The notes beneath the pieces were generated by a model. It worked only from the letters and a program-made list of their open reading frames with translations, was not told the origin of the DNA and ran no database searches. 64,000 nucleotides of DNA. Origin: Lachnospiraceae bacterium (lineage in GTDB: Bacteria > Bacillota > Clostridia > Lachnospirales > Lachnospiraceae). The DNA lies in contig QXWW01000009.1 in assembly GCA_009911185.1 (NCBI GenBank), forward strand, positions 79,206 through 143,205. The letters run 5' to 3'. This document shows positions 25,668-34,111 of this stretch, piece after piece. Both the position numbers and the translations under genes were made by a program. Positions within the stretch are counted from its first letter, which is position 1, and the number at the start of each line of letters is the position of its first letter.

Positions 25668-27004
25668 TTTTTCATCCTTTTTTCCATAAACATTTCCGTA
25701 ATTTCCGATATTGCCACAATTTCTTCTTTTGTCAGTTTATAGGTATTTCTCTCTAAGCCGTTGATCTTAGAGGCAAATTCACTGATTTCATACCGCAGTC
25801 CATCTCCCTGGAACTTTGGTTCAAATACTTCGATTACATTTGGATCCTCATAACGAACCATATATTTTTTCGTCAGCCACCAGGGGGACTCCGCTAAAAG
25901 ATAGCCATTCGTACCTGCGATCACCAGTTGTCCCTCCGATTTTACGCCGACCCCGCACTTAGCCGTGGCCATGCCCTGGTCATAAATTAGCTGGATCTTC
26001 GTATATAAATCCATGCCCTGGTCGTCCAGTATACTATAAATTTCTACTTTCTGGTAATTGGTGCCGAATAATTTAAAGATAGGAAGCAGCGTGTATGCCG
26101 CATACTCCAGAAATGCTCCTCCATAATTTTTATCGGTGCGCTCTCTCGATTCAACGTCCGCAAGTCTGGTAAAACATGCCTCCACATCCTTAATTTCCCC
26201 TATTTTTCCGCTCTGCACGGTATTTAAAAGCTGCTGGAAACCGGGGCAGTAAGCTGTCTTGATCCCTTCCAGTAATACCAGGTTTTTTTCCTCCGCCAAA
26301 TCATATAGTTCTTCTACATCACATTTCGACATTGCAACCGGATTCTCGCTCAGTACATGCTTGCCCGCCTGCAGCGCCTGTTTCGCATATTCATAATGAG
26401 TTTCATTCGGAGAAGCGATATAAACTGCGTCAATGCTGTCTAAAAACTGCTGATAATCATCGTTGTACACTGGAATTTCGTATTTTCTGCGAAACGTATC
26501 TCCGCTTTCTTTTTCCGGATTATAGGCGCACACAATATGGATGCCAGACACATATTTATCTTCTTCCAGAAAACGCGGCGCCATACGTCCGGTTCCCACA
26601 ATCCCTACATTGATAATCTGAAATCTGCTCTTGCGCAGCATTGTGGAAGAGATATCCGGCGTGCGTTCCAGATAGATTACCTGACAGAAATTATTCAGAT
26701 AGTCAAAAGTCCCCACCCAGTCGGAACCGACTGTAAAAATATCAATGTTATATTTCTGTATATCCTCAATCTTCTGCCCCTCGTGATCCTCAATGATAAT
26801 CTCGTCCGCCAGTCCTGTTTTCCTTACATTTTCAATACGCTCCAACGTAGAATCGATCACATTGACTTTGCCCCGCATTTCATCAAAATGCTCCGTAGTC
26901 ACGCCGACAATTAAATAGTCCCCCAGCTTCTTTGCCCGGGACAATATATTTAAGTGGCCCTGATGAAATAAATCAAATGTCCCATAAGTTATTACTTTTT
27001 TCAT
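25664..27004 (-). CDS. Cytidylyltransferase-Gfo/Idh/MocA fusion protein
   Basis: A 446-residue two-enzyme protein. Residues 1-125 are a TagD-like cytidylyltransferase (VITYGTFDLFHQGHLNILSRAKKLG, with the HxGH motif). From about residue 130 a Gfo/Idh/MocA oxidoreductase follows (NVGIVGTGRMAPRFLEED, VYIASPNETHYEYAKQALQAGKHVLSENP). In the second domain the usual EKP motif is changed to ENP. The downstream gene repeats the oxidoreductase domain alone with EKP intact, so the fused copy may have lost or changed redox activity. The fusion suggests a CTP-activated polyol or sugar intermediate that is also oxidised or reduced. Confidence 0.87.
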   Translation of the reverse strand: MKKVITYGTFDLFHQGHLNILSRAKKLGDYLIVGVTTEHFDEMRGKVNVIDSTLERIENVRKTGLADEIIIEDHEGQKIEDIQKYNIDIFTVGSDWVGTFDYLNNFCQVIYLERTPDISSTMLRKSRFQIINVGIVGTGRMAPRFLEEDKYVSGIHIVCAYNPEKESGDTFRRKYEIPVYNDDYQQFLDSIDAVYIASPNETHYEYAKQALQAGKHVLSENPVAMSKCDVEELYDLAEEKNLVLLEGIKTAYCPGFQQLLNTVQSGKIGEIKDVEACFTRLADVESRERTDKNYGGAFLEYAAYTLLPIFKLFGTNYQKVEIYSILDDQGMDLYTKIQLIYDQGMATAKCGVGVKSEGQLVIAGTNGYLLAESPWWLTKKYMVRYEDPNVIEVFEPKFQGDGLRYEISEFASKINGLERNTYKLTKEEIVAISEITEMFMEKRMKK

Positions 27005-27105
27005 GCGTATGCTCCTAACATTTATCCGTTTTCTATTTTTGCAAATTACGCCATACAGCTCTTTTGCAGAAGGATTAAACGCAAACCCACGCTTCCTAAT
27101 TTTAA

Positions 27106-27139
27106 GGATTCCACAGATTCTTTCGTATCTTTGGAATCC
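27106..27139 (-). promoter_or_regulatory. Leader hairpin of the 27.0-kb operon
   Basis: In the transcribed leader of the cytidylyltransferase-oxidoreductase operon, GGATTCCA and TGGAATCC form a perfect eight-base stem around an 18-base loop. No T tract follows directly. It could affect stability or act as part of an attenuator; no known riboswitch is recognised. Confidence 0.45.
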
Positions 27140-27203
27140 CTAAAACAAACATTCCTTACAAATAGCACAGGATGTCTCCCTTCACTTTTGCTATGACAGG
27201 GTT

Positions 27204-27212
27204 ATTATACCA
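27204..27212 (-). promoter_or_regulatory. Extended -10 promoter of the 27.0-kb operon
   Basis: The minus strand reads TGGTATAAT, a perfect extended -10 element, about 200 bases before the start of the cytidylyltransferase-oxidoreductase fusion. No strong -35 box is present, as is common for extended -10 promoters. Confidence 0.55.
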
Positions 27213-27423
27213 CAGATTCAATTGGTGGAAAATAAGAATTTCATAAAAAAGCGGGCAAGTCTTCATCTCTTCGCTAAGCCCTTCATTTATAAGGCACCTC
27301 ACCGTTTTGCCGATGCGAGCGCATTTGCAGGCAATCATTTTCGCCTGTGGAAATGCTTTTTATAATAGAAACGCACTTTTATACGCGGTGCGCCGGAGCC
27401 TTTTCTATTGTGCAGACAAGAAC

Positions 27424-27652
27424 AAGCGGACAAGTCCGCTTCAACTCCCTAAATCCCTCATTCATGAGGGATTTGGGCGATTTGCTGCGCCGAGTGCAGT
27501 CGCTTCAACGACATATTTCTCCTTGCACGAGTGCGGATTTGTCCTAAGGGGTACCGTGCTTGCACGGGGGATTCCTTAGGACAGTTAGGTTCCATTTTTT
27601 TATTCTATAGGGATATACTTTCACGCTTTAGCGTGACAAGGTCTTTCCTATA
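27424..27652. repeat. Cluster of nested perfect inverted repeats
   Basis: Within a 731-base gene-free gap (27005-27735) four strong hairpins follow one another: AAGCGGAC/GTCCGCTT (27424-27441), AAATCCCTCA/TGAGGGATTT (27450-27473), GTCCTAAGG/CCTTAGGAC enclosing CCGTGC/GCACGG (27541-27582), and TATAGG/CCTATA enclosing TCACGC/GCGTGA (27606-27652). A terminator follows. Short stems such as the last resemble ends of IS200/IS605-type elements, but no transposase is present. An ORF at 27307-27579 crosses these palindromes and is not a credible gene. Bases 27240-27420 show no other feature. Confidence 0.7.
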
Positions 27653-27654
27653 AG

Positions 27655-27689
27655 ATAAAAAATCCGTGAATACGTAAAATTCACGGATC
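27655..27689 (-). terminator. Intrinsic terminator after the ligase operon
   Basis: On the minus strand GATCCGTGAATTTTACGTATTCACGGATTTTTT forms an 10-11 base stem with a T6 tail. It lies about 50 bases beyond the stop codon of the adenylating ligase and should end the long operon that comes from higher coordinates. Confidence 0.88.
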
Positions 27690-27735
27690 TTCTGCTATTC
27701 TGCTGATTATGTAATTTTTATTTAACTATCTGTCT

Positions 27736-29271
27736 TTACGAAAGTCTTTTCTTAAAATATTTCGCGCCCAGCTCCCTCAAATGCCCTCTATCTGTCTTTC
27801 CGTTTTTCGTCACGAAAAACTCCTCAACACGAATTATTCTGTTGGGAAGCATATATGCCGGCAATTTTCCCCTCACTTCACGTCTTACGTCGGACGCCTG
27901 CGCCTCTCCTGTATAAAACGCAAGTAAGGTTTGGGTTTCATCATCGTAAATGCAGCAGGCCCGCTCTACGCCCGGAACACTTCCTATCTCCAGTTCAACT
28001 TCCTCCATTTCGATACGATGTCCCATACGTTTAATCTGGAAGTCCTTCCTTCCTGCAAAATACAGCAGGCCCTCTTCATCATAATACCCCAAATCTCCTG
28101 TACAATAAATCCGCTCTCTGCTTCCATCTTCACAGGCTTTGCAAATAAACTTTTCATCCTGCGCTTTTTCATTGTGATAGTATCCGCTTGCCAAAGTGGA
28201 ACCTCCCACACAAATTTCTCCAACTTGCCGCGGTTTTAAAATCTCCCGCTTTGCGTCATCCCACAGATATATTTTTCGCTTTGAAAACGGTAAACCAATC
28301 GGAAGCTTACCTGTATTGCTCCCACCTTTGGGAAGCTTATACCAGGTACAGTTGCAGGTTACTTCCGTAGGCCCGTATAAATTATAAAATTCAGCCTCCG
28401 GCAGCGCATGTATCCAAAATTGCAAAGGTTTTTGCGGCATTACCTCCCCGCTGAACATAACTTTCCGAATACAATCCGGCGGTTTTACCCCCTCCTGTTT
28501 GGTGCCTGCAAGCATACTTAACGCCGTAACAGCCCAAATCAGTACCGTAACTTTCTGTTCTTTCAAATACTCCGTTAAAGCAAGCGGCTGGGAGAACAAT
28601 TCCCTGGCGATTAAGATCAAAGTCCCCCCCTTTGCAAACGTGGAAAATATATCCTTTACGGAAACATCAAAGTCAAAGGGAGCCTGATTCCCGATAATAT
28701 CCCTCTCACTAATGCCGCTGACATCCAGTAAGTCCTCTATGAAATCAATAATCGCGCGATGGCTGACAACGACCATTTTGGGAGTACCCGTAGACCCGGA
28801 GGTAAACATTCCATAGACGAGATCCGTATCCTGCGCCTCATTGCGCACCCGGTCGAGCCTCTCCTGTAAAATCCCGGAAACCGTCAAGTCCTCCATTTCA
28901 AGAACCGTTCCCTGAAATCCGCAGGAAACCAGCTTTGATGCCGCGCCATTTCCGGTGATCGCCGCGTCAGCCTCCAGAACTTTTATCATTTTGCGAATCC
29001 TCTCCTCGGGAAAAACCGGGTGTACCACTACATAGAAACATCCCGCATACACACATCCCAACAGCGCCGCCAAACAGCCCGCGCTTTTTTCCATAAATAT
29101 TACTACAGGCTTTCCCGGAGCCGTGCAGCCAGTCAAAACCGTTCCGATTCTTTTTGCTTCCTGCAGCAATTGAACGTATGTAAAACTTCTCTCTCCATCA
29201 TCGACCGCCTTTTTATGCGGATACTTCTCAACTGAACTCTCCAAAAATTCCAAAACATTCGCTATATTCAT
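27736..29271 (-). CDS. Adenylate-forming ligase (NRPS A-domain/DltA-like)
   Basis: A 511-residue acyl- or aminoacyl-AMP ligase. The ANL superfamily motifs are intact: YGMFTSGSTGTPKMV (about residue 142), NLYGPTEVTC (about 295), YCTGDLGYYDEEGLLYFAGRKDFQIKRMGHRIE (about 385-417) and the C-terminal catalytic Lys in TKNGKTDR. It is 21 bases downstream of the iron-sulphur aldo/keto reductase and close to a free-standing carrier protein, so it probably loads an amino or hydroxy acid onto that carrier. The acid cannot be predicted reliably by eye. It ends the operon and is followed by a terminator. Confidence 0.87.
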   Translation of the reverse strand: MNIANVLEFLESSVEKYPHKKAVDDGERSFTYVQLLQEAKRIGTVLTGCTAPGKPVVIFMEKSAGCLAALLGCVYAGCFYVVVHPVFPEERIRKMIKVLEADAAITGNGAASKLVSCGFQGTVLEMEDLTVSGILQERLDRVRNEAQDTDLVYGMFTSGSTGTPKMVVVSHRAIIDFIEDLLDVSGISERDIIGNQAPFDFDVSVKDIFSTFAKGGTLILIARELFSQPLALTEYLKEQKVTVLIWAVTALSMLAGTKQEGVKPPDCIRKVMFSGEVMPQKPLQFWIHALPEAEFYNLYGPTEVTCNCTWYKLPKGGSNTGKLPIGLPFSKRKIYLWDDAKREILKPRQVGEICVGGSTLASGYYHNEKAQDEKFICKACEDGSRERIYCTGDLGYYDEEGLLYFAGRKDFQIKRMGHRIEMEEVELEIGSVPGVERACCIYDDETQTLLAFYTGEAQASDVRREVRGKLPAYMLPNRIIRVEEFFVTKNGKTDRGHLRELGAKYFKKRLS

Positions 29272-29291
29272 ATCTACATCCTCATGTCTGA

Positions 29292-30395
29292 TTAAGATTC
29301 CTTAAAATATGCAGCAATTTCATGCATCCGCTGCATTTGCTTTACATGGAACGGACACTGCTTCTCACAATGACCGCAGGAAATACAAGCATCCGCCTTT
29401 ATCTCCTGCTTTTTATAATGACCGAAAGCCAAACGATCTCCAACCAACGCCAAATCATAATACTTGTTAAGCATCCCTATATCTATGCCCTTAGGGCAAG
29501 GCTGACAGTGATTACAATACACGCATCTTGCTTCTTCTGGCTTTATATGAAGATTCTCAATGATCGTATAATCTTTCTCGGATTCTTCCGCTGAAATATA
29601 TTCTAAAATCTCCTTCAACGTTTTTCTGGAAGTAACGCCGGGAAGTACCGTAAGCACTGCCGGCCTGTCCAGGGCATATTGTATGCACTGGTTTTTGGTA
29701 AGCGTCTGCCCAAACGGTGAGCGGGCATCCAGCAACTGCCCTCCTCCAAGAACCTTCATAACGCTCAAGCCAACGCCCGCCGCTTCGCATTCTGCGTATA
29801 TTCTGCTGCGGCTTTGTGAATCTCCCAGCGCATGTTCAAACTTCCCAACTGCATAATCATAGGCCGGATTAATACTGAACATTGCCATATCAATAAGACC
29901 TGTATCCAAAAAACGCCTTAATATTTCCGGATTATGCGTAGAGCATCCCAAGTGTCTGATAATTCCCCCGTTTTTAAGGCCCTTCATATAATCCCACAAT
30001 CCGTTTTTCATTACGTTTTCAAAATCTTCTTTTTCGTCAATACAATGAACAAACCCAAAATCGGTATAATCCGTCCCTAATAAACGCAACTGCCTCTGAA
30101 ACGTATCTTTGATTACTGATAAATCTCTTGTCCAGCCATATTTGCCGTCCCCCGGATACATAGCTCCAAAATGCTGCTGCAAATAAACTTTATCTCTGTT
30201 CTTTGCAAACACGTTTGCCATCGCTTCAAACTCACGCGCTTTCGTCACCACCGTATCAAAATAATTAATTCCATTTTCTATCGCCAGACAAATGGTTTTT
30301 TCAATTTCATCTGCATCTGTGTGGTGTAAGCAGCTTGTTCCCATTCCAATGATACTGATTTCTGTCCCATCCTGGGGTAATCTACGGTACTGCAT
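29292..30395 (-). CDS. Aldo/keto reductase with ferredoxin-type iron-sulphur sites
   Basis: A 367-residue protein. The N-terminal 270 residues are an aldo/keto reductase barrel (GMGTSCLHHTDADEIEKTI, GLKNGGIIRHLGCSTHNPEIL). The C-terminal 90 residues carry two cysteine clusters, CVYCNHCQPCP and CISCGHCEKQCP, as in 2[4Fe-4S] domains of this AKR subgroup. The ATG at 30395 follows AGGCGGG; 31 extra codons upstream overlap the carrier protein gene. It likely reduces or oxidises an intermediate of the sugar-modification cassette, with the clusters passing electrons. Confidence 0.85.
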   Translation of the reverse strand: MQYRRLPQDGTEISIIGMGTSCLHHTDADEIEKTICLAIENGINYFDTVVTKAREFEAMANVFAKNRDKVYLQQHFGAMYPGDGKYGWTRDLSVIKDTFQRQLRLLGTDYTDFGFVHCIDEKEDFENVMKNGLWDYMKGLKNGGIIRHLGCSTHNPEILRRFLDTGLIDMAMFSINPAYDYAVGKFEHALGDSQSRSRIYAECEAAGVGLSVMKVLGGGQLLDARSPFGQTLTKNQCIQYALDRPAVLTVLPGVTSRKTLKEILEYISAEESEKDYTIIENLHIKPEEARCVYCNHCQPCPKGIDIGMLNKYYDLALVGDRLAFGHYKKQEIKADACISCGHCEKQCPFHVKQMQRMHEIAAYFKES

Positions 30396-30417
30396 TTTTG
30401 TCCCGCCTTTTCTTATT

Positions 30418-30654
30418 CTACATACTAACGTTATATTTTGACAGCAATTCAATTCCTTTTTCAAAAGAACTGAAGTCAATAATGTCATCCATATCCATCA
30501 TAATATCAAACTTCTCTTCAATGGTTGCCACCAGATCCATATGTCCGACAGAATCCCACTCCTCGATTGCCTGATAAGTTAAGCCTTTCGCCTGTTCCGC
30601 GGTAATGCCGAAGCACTCTACAAATGCGCTGGTATATTTTTCAAGATTATTCAT
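30418..30654 (-). CDS. Acyl/peptidyl carrier protein
   Basis: A 78-residue carrier protein. The phosphopantetheine attachment Ser is in EWDSVGHMDLVATIEEKF at about residue 36, the correct place in a four-helix carrier. The ATG at 30654 has GGAGG nine bases upstream; a 24-codon extension has no ribosome site. Together with the nearby adenylating ligase it forms a minimal loading system, with LuxC/LuxE-type enzymes in the same operon as possible users of the thioester. Confidence 0.9.
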   Translation of the reverse strand: MNNLEKYTSAFVECFGITAEQAKGLTYQAIEEWDSVGHMDLVATIEEKFDIMMDMDDIIDFSSFEKGIELLSKYNVSM

Positions 30655-30732
30655 TTTTCTTTTCCTCCATATATATTTACTTCTAATGGCTTTCCACACA
30701 AGACAGATGAGCACCCGGTCAGCCATAATTTC

Positions 30733-31305
30733 CTATACTTGTTTATTATTTACACAAATGTAACGATATTGCTTTACGTATTCTGATATATCCAGGCTTT
30801 CCCCTTCCAGGGTCCATGTCTCTTTCTTAATCTGCCGATTTGCTTCATCCGTCCAGCGCAACTGCAAAGCGTCTCTGACGCATCCGTAAACCGGCATACT
30901 CAATGTCAGGCATTTTGAACAAAGCTTACGGATATCCTCCCCCGTTACCTCCTTTATACCAACAAGCGGTAAAATCTGCCGGATATATTCTGCATATACT
31001 GTTCCTGAAAGATGGCCGGGATCTGTAAAAATCATCTGTTCCCGATAATGCGCCCGCATCCATGATGCAATTTTCACATCACAGCTTTCATCCATTTTTT
31101 CAATCACATTGAACATTTTATCCGTTTCATGAAGAATTTCTTCCCTGCTAAAAATCTCTTCTGCCGTAAGCCCCTCCCGGGTCTTCTGTAAAATAACCTT
31201 ATCGTGATTATCCGTATTAACAACAAATAAATGTTCACATTCTCTCATGGAACCAATGGCTTTATAGGATGCCTGTGGAAAAAAGGCGAAGCCCTTCCGG
31301 AACAA
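30733..31305 (-). CDS. Possible WcbI-like protein, TTG start
   Basis: A 190-residue protein without certain assignment. The segment AHYREQMIFTDPGHLSGTVYAEYIRQILPLVGI (about residues 115-147) resembles the C-terminal half of WcbI-type polysaccharide proteins, but the usual N-terminal NCQ motif is absent, so it may be a shortened or different protein. The start is set at the TTG at 31305: GGGAGG overlaps the stop codon of the upstream transketolase subunit and lies five bases before it, with no ATG in a good position. It stands between the transketolase pair and the carrier protein. Confidence 0.6.
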   Translation of the reverse strand: MFRKGFAFFPQASYKAIGSMRECEHLFVVNTDNHDKVILQKTREGLTAEEIFSREEILHETDKMFNVIEKMDESCDVKIASWMRAHYREQMIFTDPGHLSGTVYAEYIRQILPLVGIKEVTGEDIRKLCSKCLTLSMPVYGCVRDALQLRWTDEANRQIKKETWTLEGESLDISEYVKQYRYICVNNKQV

Positions 31306-31307
31306 AT

Positions 31308-32291
31308 CTACCTCCCATTCTGTAATTCCCGATATCTCCCTTCTACCTTTTTTACAATTCCGTCCACCGTCAGGCCGCATGTTTCCAGTAAAATCTCATA
31401 TTCGCCTGCATGAGGATACTCATGGCCCGCCGCTATGATCTGCTGTACCGGACGTTTGGCCTTTGCTCCCATATATTCTGCCACTGCGCTTCCCATGCCG
31501 CCGGCCGCCATATGTTCTTCCACTGTCACAAGCAATTTAAACTCCTCCAGTTCATCCAGCGCCTGCGTATCCAGCGGTTTTATCGTATGCATATTTATAA
31601 CCTTACAGCTTATTCCCTTTTTCTCCAGCTCTGCCGCCGCTTTCTGCACTGTGGCGACTATGGTTCCAGACGCTACGAACGCGATCTCTGTCCCTTCTTT
31701 CAGACAAACTGCTTTTCCTATTTTAAAATCATAATCCTCTGTATAAATAACAGGCGTATTGGCTCTCCCCGTTAACCGCAAATATGCAGGGCCTTCGTAT
31801 TCCGCCAAAGCATACATCGCTTTGACTACTTCTGCTCCATCCGCCGGGGAAATAATTGCAATGCCAGGAATGGGCCTGATATCCGCAATATCTTCCAAAG
31901 CCATATGCGTCGGACTAAAATTGCCGTCGGATAAGCCTCCGGCCGCCCCGATTAATTTTACCCCCAAATTCATATATCCCAGATTTACTCTTATTTGATC
32001 CAATGCGCGCGCGGTCACAAACGTAGCGTACGTTCCGGCAAAAACATGAAATCCCTCCTGCTGCATCCCCGCCGATACGCCGATTAAATTTTGTTCTGCA
32101 ATTCCTACGTCTATCATCTGACCCGGATATTTATCTTCAAAATCTGCCGCGCCCAGGTATCTTCCCAGATCTGCCGTGGCAAAAATGAAATGCTCATCAG
32201 AACCTGCTAACTCTTCCAACATAATTCCAACAACCCGGCGCATTCCCAACATTGACCATATCCTGGCATTTTTCCTTGATATTTCTAGCAT
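31308..32291 (-). CDS. Split transketolase, C-terminal subunit (pair 1)
   Basis: A 327-residue protein covering the pyrimidine-binding and C-terminal domains of transketolase: TADLGRYLGAADFEDKYPGQMIDVGIAEQNLIGVSAGM near the start, then VTVEEHMAAGGMGSAVAEYMGAKA (about residue 262). The Glu of GIAEQN is the expected TPP-activating residue. It overlaps the N-terminal subunit gene by seven bases. Split transketolases of this kind occur in polysaccharide clusters, where they move two-carbon units to make unusual sugars; here two such pairs sit side by side. Confidence 0.9.
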   Translation of the reverse strand: MLEISRKNARIWSMLGMRRVVGIMLEELAGSDEHFIFATADLGRYLGAADFEDKYPGQMIDVGIAEQNLIGVSAGMQQEGFHVFAGTYATFVTARALDQIRVNLGYMNLGVKLIGAAGGLSDGNFSPTHMALEDIADIRPIPGIAIISPADGAEVVKAMYALAEYEGPAYLRLTGRANTPVIYTEDYDFKIGKAVCLKEGTEIAFVASGTIVATVQKAAAELEKKGISCKVINMHTIKPLDTQALDELEEFKLLVTVEEHMAAGGMGSAVAEYMGAKAKRPVQQIIAAGHEYPHAGEYEILLETCGLTVDGIVKKVEGRYRELQNGR

Positions 32292-33103
32292 ATCTCCAAC
32301 TCCTTTAGCGCCTGTCTATATAACTCCTCTGTCAGATAGGCTGTGTGCCACTCTACTCTATTTTCTGCAAACGACATGCCTTTTCCTTTTACAGTATGGG
32401 CTATCACTACCTGCGGTTTCTCACTTTCTTTCCTAAATACATCCTGCAATGCCAATACGTCATGCCCATCCACCTCAAATACATCATATCCGATACTCTC
32501 CCAACGGCTTCTCATGTTTCCCAGCCGCATGATATGTTCCGTGCTTCCATCGTATTGCAGACCATTCAAATCTATGATTACGGTAATCTGTTTCAGGCCG
32601 AAATGAATCACAGATGCCGCCGCTTCCCATACCGAGCCTTCATCACATTCTCCATCCCCCAAAATAACATAAACGCGCGACTTATCGTTGGAACGCTTGC
32701 TTAACCCCAATGCCATGCCTGCAGCAAAAGAAAGTCCCTGCCCAAGACTGCCTCCCGAAAATTCAATGCCCTTATCGATATTTTTCCGCGGGTGTTCGTA
32801 ATAATCTGAATCTCCGTGTAAAGCTCCGTCAATCTCCTCCTGAGACAAGTAACCAACATTTTTCAAGGCGGCATAAAGAGAAATCCCGCCATGTCCTTTG
32901 CTCATAATCAGCCTGTCCCGCTCTTCCCAGGAAGGATTCGAGACATCGTATTTCATAATCGCTCCGTATAAAACCGCAAGAATTTCCACCACAGACATTC
33001 CTCCGCCCAGATGCGCTCCTTTTGTCCCGGAATTATATGCCATCTTATAGGCATCTCTACGCATGTCTTTCGCCATTAATTCTAACTCATTCCTGCTTTT
33101 CAT
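32285..33103 (-). CDS. Split transketolase, N-terminal subunit (pair 1)
   Basis: A 272-residue TPP-binding half of transketolase. The TPP motif is GDGECDEGSVWEAAASVIHFGLKQITVIIDLNGLQ (about residues 150-184, GDG to N), and KGAHLGGGMSVVEILAVLYG and EHPRKNIDKGIEFSGGSLGQGLS are typical. Its stop overlaps the start of the C-terminal subunit, indicating coupled translation of a heteromer. It shares its general plan with 34112-34945 but differs throughout, so the two pairs are not a recent duplication. Confidence 0.9.
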   Translation of the reverse strand: MKSRNELELMAKDMRRDAYKMAYNSGTKGAHLGGGMSVVEILAVLYGAIMKYDVSNPSWEERDRLIMSKGHGGISLYAALKNVGYLSQEEIDGALHGDSDYYEHPRKNIDKGIEFSGGSLGQGLSFAAGMALGLSKRSNDKSRVYVILGDGECDEGSVWEAAASVIHFGLKQITVIIDLNGLQYDGSTEHIMRLGNMRSRWESIGYDVFEVDGHDVLALQDVFRKESEKPQVVIAHTVKGKGMSFAENRVEWHTAYLTEELYRQALKELEIC

Positions 33104-33120
33104 TTCCTTCCTCTTTCTTT

Positions 33121-34107
33121 CTATGCATCGCTGCCGAATGACTCTGCAACCCGTTTTACATATGCGTAAATCCCCTCTGCATCCAGACCATTGGACGATT
33201 TTACGTATCCCTGTTCTCCCGGATGCACAAATTTATCCTGTATTCCTATTCTAAATAACTGTGTTGTATGGCTTATCCCCATCATATATTCTGCCACTGC
33301 GCTTCCTAAACCGCCAATTATACTATGTTCTTCCACCGTAATCAGCGCACGGTAATCCCTTAATTCATATAACATCGCTTCATCCAGCGGTTTGATTGTA
33401 TGCATGTTAATTAAGGTGGGATTGATACCCAAAGCCTGCAGCTTCTCTACGGCATTAATCGCTTCATGCACAACTCCGCCCACAGCAATAATTGCAATAT
33501 CCTTCCCCTGGTTCAACAACTCGGCTTTTCCTATCTCAAACGCATATGACTCACTGTGGACAATCGCCGTATTCAATCCGTCTGACAAACGTATATACAC
33601 AGGCCCCTGATAAACCGCAGCCTGGTGAATCGCCAAATATGCTTCTGTAGCGTCTGCCGGAGAAACAACAACCATATTGGGAATCACTCTCATCAGCGCA
33701 ATATCCTCATAGGAATAATGTGTATTTCCAAACATCCCAATGGCAAATCCTGCGGATGTGCCAATCAATTTCACATTTGCCTCCTGATAGCCCGCATTAT
33801 GACGAATTTGTTCATAACTGCGCATGGTGAGAAACGTCGCAAAAGTGGTGGCAAATGCCACGCCGCCATCTAATGCAAGTCCAGCGGCTGTCCCCACCAG
33901 ATTTTGTTCTGAAATCCCCACATTAATAAAACGCTGGGGAAATTTTTGCATCACTCTGTCCAGACCAGACGTATGCCCTAAATCAGCCGTCAATACATAA
34001 GCATTTTCCATTGACTCCAAAATTTCTAATAACGCCACGCCGCATACCGTTCCTCTTTGTCCCAGCCTGGACCAGACACGGCTGTTTTTTTTCGTAATTT
34101 CCTGCAT
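33121..34107 (-). CDS. Split transketolase, C-terminal subunit (pair 2)
   Basis: A 328-residue counterpart of 31308-32291. It has TADLGHTSGLDRVMQKFPQRFINVGISEQNLVGTAAGLALDG, with Ser where the first pair has Ala next to the catalytic Glu, and VEEHSIIGGLGSAVAEYMMGIS at about residue 270. It starts four bases after the stop of its N-terminal partner (34112). Substrate differs, presumably, from pair 1, since both pairs are intact. Confidence 0.9.
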   Translation of the reverse strand: MQEITKKNSRVWSRLGQRGTVCGVALLEILESMENAYVLTADLGHTSGLDRVMQKFPQRFINVGISEQNLVGTAAGLALDGGVAFATTFATFLTMRSYEQIRHNAGYQEANVKLIGTSAGFAIGMFGNTHYSYEDIALMRVIPNMVVVSPADATEAYLAIHQAAVYQGPVYIRLSDGLNTAIVHSESYAFEIGKAELLNQGKDIAIIAVGGVVHEAINAVEKLQALGINPTLINMHTIKPLDEAMLYELRDYRALITVEEHSIIGGLGSAVAEYMMGISHTTQLFRIGIQDKFVHPGEQGYVKSSNGLDAEGIYAYVKRVAESFGSDA

Positions 34108-34111
34108 AATA

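Noticed and set aside
27106..27139. T-box or riboswitch in the leader of the 27.0-kb operon
   Set aside because: Only a simple eight-base stem is visible; no T-box sequence or known aptamer core is seen.
27307..27579. Plus-strand 90-codon ORF in the 27-kb gap
   Set aside because: It runs through several perfect palindromes, lacks a good ribosome site, and its composition reflects the hairpins rather than a protein.
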